Source: Nonomuraea typhae (GTDB taxonomy: Bacteria; Actinomycetota; Actinomycetes; Streptosporangiales; Streptosporangiaceae). From it: a DNA stretch of 64,000 nt. Within the stretch, counting starts at the first letter, position 1; each line of letters starts with the position of its first letter. A program made the position numbers and the translations under genes. The notes beneath the pieces are model-generated. The model ran no database searches and was not told where the DNA came from. It saw only the letters and a program-made list of their open reading frames with translations. The stretch is taken from the NCBI RefSeq assembly GCF_009760925.1, contig NZ_VRLV01000019.1, positions 1-64,000 of the forward strand, in the 5' to 3' direction. Below are positions 60,501 to 64,000 of the stretch, piece by piece.

Positions 60501-62305
60501 CCCTGGTCCGGGCCCGCGCGGCGTTCGGCCGCAGGGACGCCGCGGCCGGTCTGGCCGCGGAACTCGCCGCCCTGATCACCGCGCCCGAGCACGTGGCCGG
60601 GGAAGCCGCCGAATACCTCGTGGAGGAGCTGGCCACCCCCTCGACCGGCTTCGTCACCAGCAAGGCCGCCCGCACGCTGGCCGACGCCTTCCGCGCCCAA
60701 TTGGGCCCGGCCCAGCACCGCGCCTTCGAAGACGACCTGAAGGCGCTGGAGCTCCCGGCCCGCATCCAGCTGGCCGAAGCCTGGCTGGGCGCCTTCGACC
60801 AGTCCCCCGAGCTGCCCGAGGCCATCGCCCTGCAGCTCTGCGCCGACCTGCCCCGCTACGACTCCAGCGCCTCGGTGGTCGCGGAGGCGGACGGCCTGCT
60901 GGGCGCCCATCCGCGCATCGCCGACCGCAAGCTCCCCATCCGCCTCGACGAGGTCCTGACCCGCACCCGGACCTTCGCCACCGAACGCGTGCCGGCCTTC
61001 CGCGCCTACCAGAAGCGGCGGGTGGAGCTGGTGGCGGCCGAGCGCTCACGGCTCCGGCTGGAGGAGTACAAACCCAAGGTCATGAGTGCCTTCGTGCGCA
61101 ACCGCCTGCTCGACGAGGTCTACCTGCCGCTCATCGGCGACAACCTGGCCAAGCAGCTCGGCGCGGCCGGATCCGGCAAACGCACCGACCAGATGGGCCT
61201 CCTGCTGCTCATCTCCCCGCCCGGCTACGGCAAGACGACCCTGATGGAATACGTCGCCAGCCGCCTGGGCCTGGTCTTCGTCAAGGTCAACGGCCCCGCC
61301 CTCGGACACGCGGTGACCTCCCTGGACCCCGAGGAGGCGCCCGACGCGACGTCCCGGCAGGAGGTGGAGAAGATCTCCTTCGCCCTGGAGACCGGCAACA
61401 ATACGCTCCTCTACCTGGACGACATCCAGCACACCTCACCGGAGCTGCTGCAGAAGTTCATCTCGCTGTGCGACGCCCAGCGCCGCATCGAAGGCGTGTG
61501 GAACGGCCGCACCCGCACCTACGACCTGCGTGGCAAACGCTTCGCCGTCTGCATGGCGGGAAACCCCTACACCGAGTCCGGCAAACGCTTCCGCATCCCC
61601 GACATGCTCGCCAACCGGGCCGACGTGTGGAACCTGGGCGACGTGCTGTCCGGCCGGGACGAACTGTTCGCGCTGAGCTACGTGGATAACGCCCTCACCT
61701 CCAACCCCGTGCTCGCGCCCCTGTCCACCCGTGACCGGGCCGACGTCGAGCTCCTGGTACGGCTGGCCCGCGGCGACCAGTCGGTCCGCGCCGACCAGTT
61801 GAAGCACCCGTACTCCAAGGTCGAGCTGGACCAGATCCTGTCCGTGCTGGGCAAACTCCTGCGCGTCCAGGAGGTCGTGCTGGCCAACAACCAGGCGTAC
61901 ATCGCCTCGGCCGCCCAGTCGGACGACGCCCGCACCGAACCGCCCTACAAACTGCAGGGCTCCTACCGCAACATGAACAAACTGGCCGAGCGCATCGTGC
62001 CCGCCATGAACGACGCCGAACTGGAGGCGGTGATCGACGACCATTACGTGGGCGAGGCCCAGACCCTGACCTCGGACGCCGAAGCCAACCTCCTGAAACT
62101 GGCCGAACTCCGCGGCCGCCTCACCCCGGCGGAGGCGGAACGCTGGGCCCAGATCAAATCGGCCTACCTGCGCTCCCGCGCGCTGGGCGGAGCCGAGGAC
62201 GACCCCATGACCCGAGCCGTAGGCGCCATCGGCCTCCTGGCCGACCGCGTCACCGACATCAGCACCGCCATCCGCCAATCCACCCCCGACCCAGACAGCC
62301 AATAA
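57524..62305 (+). CDS. Giant AAA+ ATPase of the flotillin operon (annotated elsewhere as DNA repair ATPase)
   Basis: 1593 residues, GTG start 4 bp after the flotillin stop. Residues 1-420 are beta-rich with repeated blocks; 430-900 are helical with coiled-coil character (DRVFASAERILSSVARRVST); 900-1190 mixed. The AAA+ core sits near the C-terminus: Walker A PPGYGKTT (1232-1239), Walker B TLLYLDDIQ (1294-1302) and a sensor-1-like asparagine in CMAGNPYTESG. The core is preceded by YLPLIGDNLAKQLGAAGSG and followed by a helical tail. Homologues are often labelled DNA repair ATPase, but nothing in the sequence shows DNA binding. Constant linkage to a membrane flotillin argues for a membrane-associated machine (inference). 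Confidence 0.9.
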   Translation: MADLEAGTYEVLRNRLQAQAKVLAQAAETVNAERLKVFGGAELTLLGTERIRTENNCVPRDIVSVGEVMVFGYNVFIGLKPETAVDDVFAVHRFTRDGESFRFDPAQWGALTDPAFRKDFAELYRYYKETRLHTLRRVEGKLLAVFQAGPSDTKVLRWDLSGKYLDNRGERDHVFPPSHDFEWIPTTRDDHVLGRHPHISIEGEVFVETVGGDLTIKVEDNTESGHGIYNEPVTEALQSLADADVSYARVGPLILLRIRPYKEPDWRHLVFNTRTKAVVRLDGIGQACQRLPEDQGLIFPGGYYLATGASKTFDTDVTDLEFERVVRSPNGEDVLYVFHARGDGRSLLLPYNVIRKEVANPIPCHGFSLFDDGTMVVFRAVSDEPTRVHPMQVWQTPYVSDTYAAAQPTGTGPLERIGNAELVRGISDALSVARMVEEMAPSAATFEALIAACTRAADHYHWLGEHGLREPLADVRATAEQVLDEYENVEQLTAQAAAALATAAGETTQLVRQARGDLPATADAWVSLLATLRRAQGRLVTLREVRYVDLGALDTLSGELAAELKDTGSRAVEFLRGQDAFTGYHEAVGRLAADAAAIASVADAAPVAERLAAQAEGLEVVTEVVGSLDIADATVRTSILERIAEVLGEVNRARAVLDGRRKELQATEGRAAFAAEFALLGQAITGALAMADTPERCDEQLGRLMLQLENLESRFGEFDDFAAQLTTKREDVYEAFSARKQSQLDERARRADRVFASAERILSSVARRVSTLASLDEVNTYFATDPMVAKLRSVSAELRALGDPVRAEELDGRIKSAQQEAGRALRDRLDLFDEGGETLRLGRHRFAVNTQPIDLTLVPHDGALHFAITGTDYRAPVPGSFADTRPFWDQLLVSETPDVYRAEHLAASLLDTVPPGADLADLVRRAAEERYDEGYERGVHDHDATLILDTLIRLRDGAGLLRYSPAARAAAQLFWTFETSEVSRKTFTTRASSLVRARAAFGRRDAAAGLAAELAALITAPEHVAGEAAEYLVEELATPSTGFVTSKAARTLADAFRAQLGPAQHRAFEDDLKALELPARIQLAEAWLGAFDQSPELPEAIALQLCADLPRYDSSASVVAEADGLLGAHPRIADRKLPIRLDEVLTRTRTFATERVPAFRAYQKRRVELVAAERSRLRLEEYKPKVMSAFVRNRLLDEVYLPLIGDNLAKQLGAAGSGKRTDQMGLLLLISPPGYGKTTLMEYVASRLGLVFVKVNGPALGHAVTSLDPEEAPDATSRQEVEKISFALETGNNTLLYLDDIQHTSPELLQKFISLCDAQRRIEGVWNGRTRTYDLRGKRFAVCMAGNPYTESGKRFRIPDMLANRADVWNLGDVLSGRDELFALSYVDNALTSNPVLAPLSTRDRADVELLVRLARGDQSVRADQLKHPYSKVELDQILSVLGKLLRVQEVVLANNQAYIASAAQSDDARTEPPYKLQGSYRNMNKLAERIVPAMNDAELEAVIDDHYVGEAQTLTSDAEANLLKLAELRGRLTPAEAERWAQIKSAYLRSRALGGAEDDPMTRAVGAIGLLADRVTDISTAIRQSTPDPDSQ

Positions 62306-62373
62306 CCCTCTCGCACGGCACCCCTCGCACGGCACCTCTCGCACGACGCCTGCCGCACGGTGCCCGCCCGCAC

Positions 62374-62415
62374 GGCGCCTGTCACTCGGCGCCTGTCACT
62401 CGGCGCCTGTCACTC
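62374..62415. repeat. 14-bp tandem repeat in a 516-bp gene-free region
   Basis: Three exact copies of GGCGCCTGTCACTC (steps at 62374, 62388, 62402), embedded in degenerate GCACGGCGCCTGCC-type units from about 62312 to 62460. The rest of the gap 62306-62821 is low-complexity C-rich sequence with GGGTGTCGC-like repeats. No gene with a credible start is seen. Confidence 0.8.
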
Positions 62416-62821
62416 GGCGCGTGCCGCACGGTGCCTGCCGCACGGTGCCCTCGGACGTGGGGCACCGTCCTGCGGTGCCCAGGTGAGCGCGGCACACCCG
62501 CATGCGATGCCCCTCGGGCATTGGACGCCCTCCTGCGGCGCCTCGGTGGGTGTCGCACGCATGCAGGACCCCGCGGGCATGGGACACCCGCATTGTGGTG
62601 CCCCGGTGGGCGTCGCGCTGCTTCCAAACCGGCTGACCTTCCATCCGGGCAGGCCCCACACCCCGGCCAGGCGCCACACCTGGCCGGGTCCCGCACCCCG
62701 ACCGGGCGCCACACCTGGTCGGGCCCACACCCGGCCGGGCCCCGCACCCACGCCCGGCCAGCCCACGCCTCGGCTACCGCCGGGTACCCCCCGGGCCGGG
62801 CAGGCGGCCCGGGGGGCCGGG

Positions 62822-64000
62822 TCAGGCGGCTTGGAGGGTGGTGGGGTGGCCCTGGTGGAGGTGGAGGTGGGAGCCCTGGAAGGCGGTGCGCATGCGGCGG
62901 TCGTGGGTGACGATCACCAGGGCGCCCCGGTACTCCGACAGGGCCTCCTCCAGTTGTTCCACCAGCAGCGGTGACAGGTGGTTGGTCGGCTCGTCCAGCA
63001 GGAGCAGGTCGACCGGGGAGCTGACCAGGCGGGCCACGTCGATGCGGCGCCGCTGGCCGTAGGACAGCTGGCCAACCCGCAGCCGCAGGTCCTCGGGCCG
63101 GAACAGGCCCATGGACAGCAGTTCGTCCGCGTGGTCGTCCAGGCTGCCCGGCCGGCCTTCCGCGTAGGCGCGCAGCACCGTCTGGCCGGGACGGATGGGG
63201 CGTTCCTCCTGTCGCAGGTAGCCGACCTTGCCGGGGCGCCGCAGGGTGCCGGCGTCCGGGGTGAGGTCGCCGGCGAGCACTTGGAGCAGCGTGCTTTTGC
63301 CGGCGCCGTTGGGCCCGGTCACCAGCAGGCGTTCTCCCTGCCTGATGCGCAGGGAGTCCAGGGTGAGCCGGCCGGAGACGTGGATTCCGGTCAGCTCGGC
63401 CACGGGCGCCTGCCGTACCTCACCGAGGGCGGTCACGCTCGCGGTGAAGCGGAGGGGGTCGGGCGGGGGCGGGACGGGGTTGGCGCGCAGGTGTTCCAGG
63501 CGCTGGTTGGACTGGCGGATGCGGCTCATGGCGCCGTGGACCCGGGAGCGGGCGCGCCAGGCGCCGGTGCCCATGTTGGCCAGGATGGCTTTGCGCGGGA
63601 TGGCGCCGAGGCGGGAGGCGTTGGCGGTGACGAGGTTGGCGTGGCGGGCCAGCTCGTTCTTCCATTCCTCGTGTGCCAGCGCCCATGCCGCCCGTTCGGC
63701 CGCCTTGGCCGTGAGGTAGCCGGTGTAGCCGTTGCCGTAGCGGCGTACCCGGGCCTGGTCGACCTCCAGGATGGTGGAGGTGATCCGGTCCAGGAACACC
63801 CGGTCGTGGGTGATGGCCACGACCGTGCCCCGGTGTGCCCGCAGGTGCTCTTCGAGCCAGGCCACGGCCTGGTCGTCCAGGTCGTTGGTGGGCTCGTCGA
63901 GCAGGAGCAGTTCGGGGCGGGCGGCCAGTGTGGCGGCGAGGGCCAGGCGGGAGCGTTCGCCTCCGGAGAGCGTGCCGAGAGGCCGGGTCCGGTCCAGGCC
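62822..64000 (-). CDS. ABC-F family ATPase (ribosomal protection type), N-terminal part outside window
   Basis: The frame is open to the window edge; 392 residues are visible. First nucleotide-binding domain, end only: signature LSGGERSRLALA, Walker B LLLLDEPTNDLDD and switch histidine in AITHDRVFLD. Then the ABC-F linker helices (about 90 residues, RRYGNGYTGYLTAKAAERAA) and a full second domain with Walker A GPNGAGKST, signature LSYGQRRRIDVARL, Walker B LLLLDEPTNHLS. No membrane helices. ABC-F proteins act on the ribosome and many confer macrolide or lincosamide resistance in actinobacteria; the specificity here cannot be told. Confidence 0.92.
   Translation of the reverse strand, partial: GLDRTRPLGTLSGGERSRLALAATLAARPELLLLDEPTNDLDDQAVAWLEEHLRAHRGTVVAITHDRVFLDRITSTILEVDQARVRRYGNGYTGYLTAKAAERAAWALAHEEWKNELARHANLVTANASRLGAIPRKAILANMGTGAWRARSRVHGAMSRIRQSNQRLEHLRANPVPPPPDPLRFTASVTALGEVRQAPVAELTGIHVSGRLTLDSLRIRQGERLLVTGPNGAGKSTLLQVLAGDLTPDAGTLRRPGKVGYLRQEERPIRPGQTVLRAYAEGRPGSLDDHADELLSMGLFRPEDLRLRVGQLSYGQRRRIDVARLVSSPVDLLLLDEPTNHLSPLLVEQLEEALSEYRGALVIVTHDRRMRTAFQGSHLHLHQGHPTTLQAA

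Noticed and set aside
57524-62305. Classifying the giant ATPase as a DNA repair enzyme
   Set aside because: This label comes from database convention. I see AAA+ motifs only, with no nuclease, helicase-specific or DNA-binding signature.
62360-62974. Overlapping frames on both strands in the gene-free region before the ABC-F gene
   Set aside because: They consist of proline-, histidine- and alanine-rich strings translated from tandem repeats, open in several frames at once, which is typical of repeat DNA.

Overview
The window is very GC-rich, with strong third-position GC bias, GTG and TTG starts and ATGA-type gene overlaps. Its gene content is actinobacterial: a chaplin-type surface protein, a SARP/BTAD regulator, DUF3073 and DUF5703 proteins, and an MFS-dTMP kinase fusion beside holB and topA. 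The neighbourhood topA - metallophosphatase - MFS/tmk - holB - PSP1 and the overall style suggest a filamentous member of the Streptosporangiales, Nonomuraea-like. The genus is an inference.

Region by region. 1-730: the end of an IS3-type transposase, a possible gene remnant and short tandem repeats. 733-12150 (mostly minus strand): a replication and housekeeping block (ricT-like PSP1 protein, a SigE-type ECF sigma factor with a membrane protein carrying two FtsX-type extracellular modules, holB, the MFS-tmk fusion, an XRE regulator with its own operator, a metallophosphoesterase, topA). 12278-15390: DUF5703, a giant eight-repeat chaplin-like protein and a one-TM companion. 15672-16455: tRNA-Leu(GAG) with a decayed serine recombinase next to it. 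16452-23558: a MarR regulator divergent from a complete narGHJI respiratory nitrate reductase operon. 23955-31165: a DHA2 efflux pump, a peptidase S51-like/CysRS-tail fusion, a two-gene ABC exporter and a secreted beta-trefoil protein. 31294-36816: a SARP/NB-ARC regulator, a secreted HNH nuclease, DUF4097, TetR, small membrane and PRC-barrel proteins. 36862-43573: a decayed polysaccharide lyase 8 gene, a back-to-back two-component pair, a glycerophosphodiesterase, a flavin-dependent oxidoreductase and a DUF1702 protein. 43670-53877: a large LuxR regulator, zinc-free oxidoreductases, DUF3073, ArsR and PadR regulators, menB with an aminoglycoside-phosphotransferase-like kinase, HPP, an alpha/beta hydrolase and a CGNR regulator. 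54875-62305: a tightly coupled operon of a YqiJ-like OB-fold membrane protein, a flotillin and a 1593-residue AAA+ ATPase. 62822-64000: an ABC-F ATPase cut by the window edge.

How genes work together. Nitrate reductase takes electrons from menaquinol, and MenB (49137-50015) catalyses a step of menaquinone synthesis, so the two may be metabolically linked although they are not in one operon. Most other units are local regulator-plus-target pairs read from divergent promoters with visible dyads (8063-8078, 16943-16957, 52322-52375, 53886-53916). The most intriguing system is the flotillin operon at 54.9-62.3 kb: a membrane scaffold coupled to an ATPase as large as a small protein machine, with no function I can assign from sequence. 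The clearest regulatory find is a MerR/SoxR-style promoter with a 19-bp spacer and a perfect 20-bp palindrome, ahead of a quinone-oxidoreductase-like gene that appears to be leaderless.
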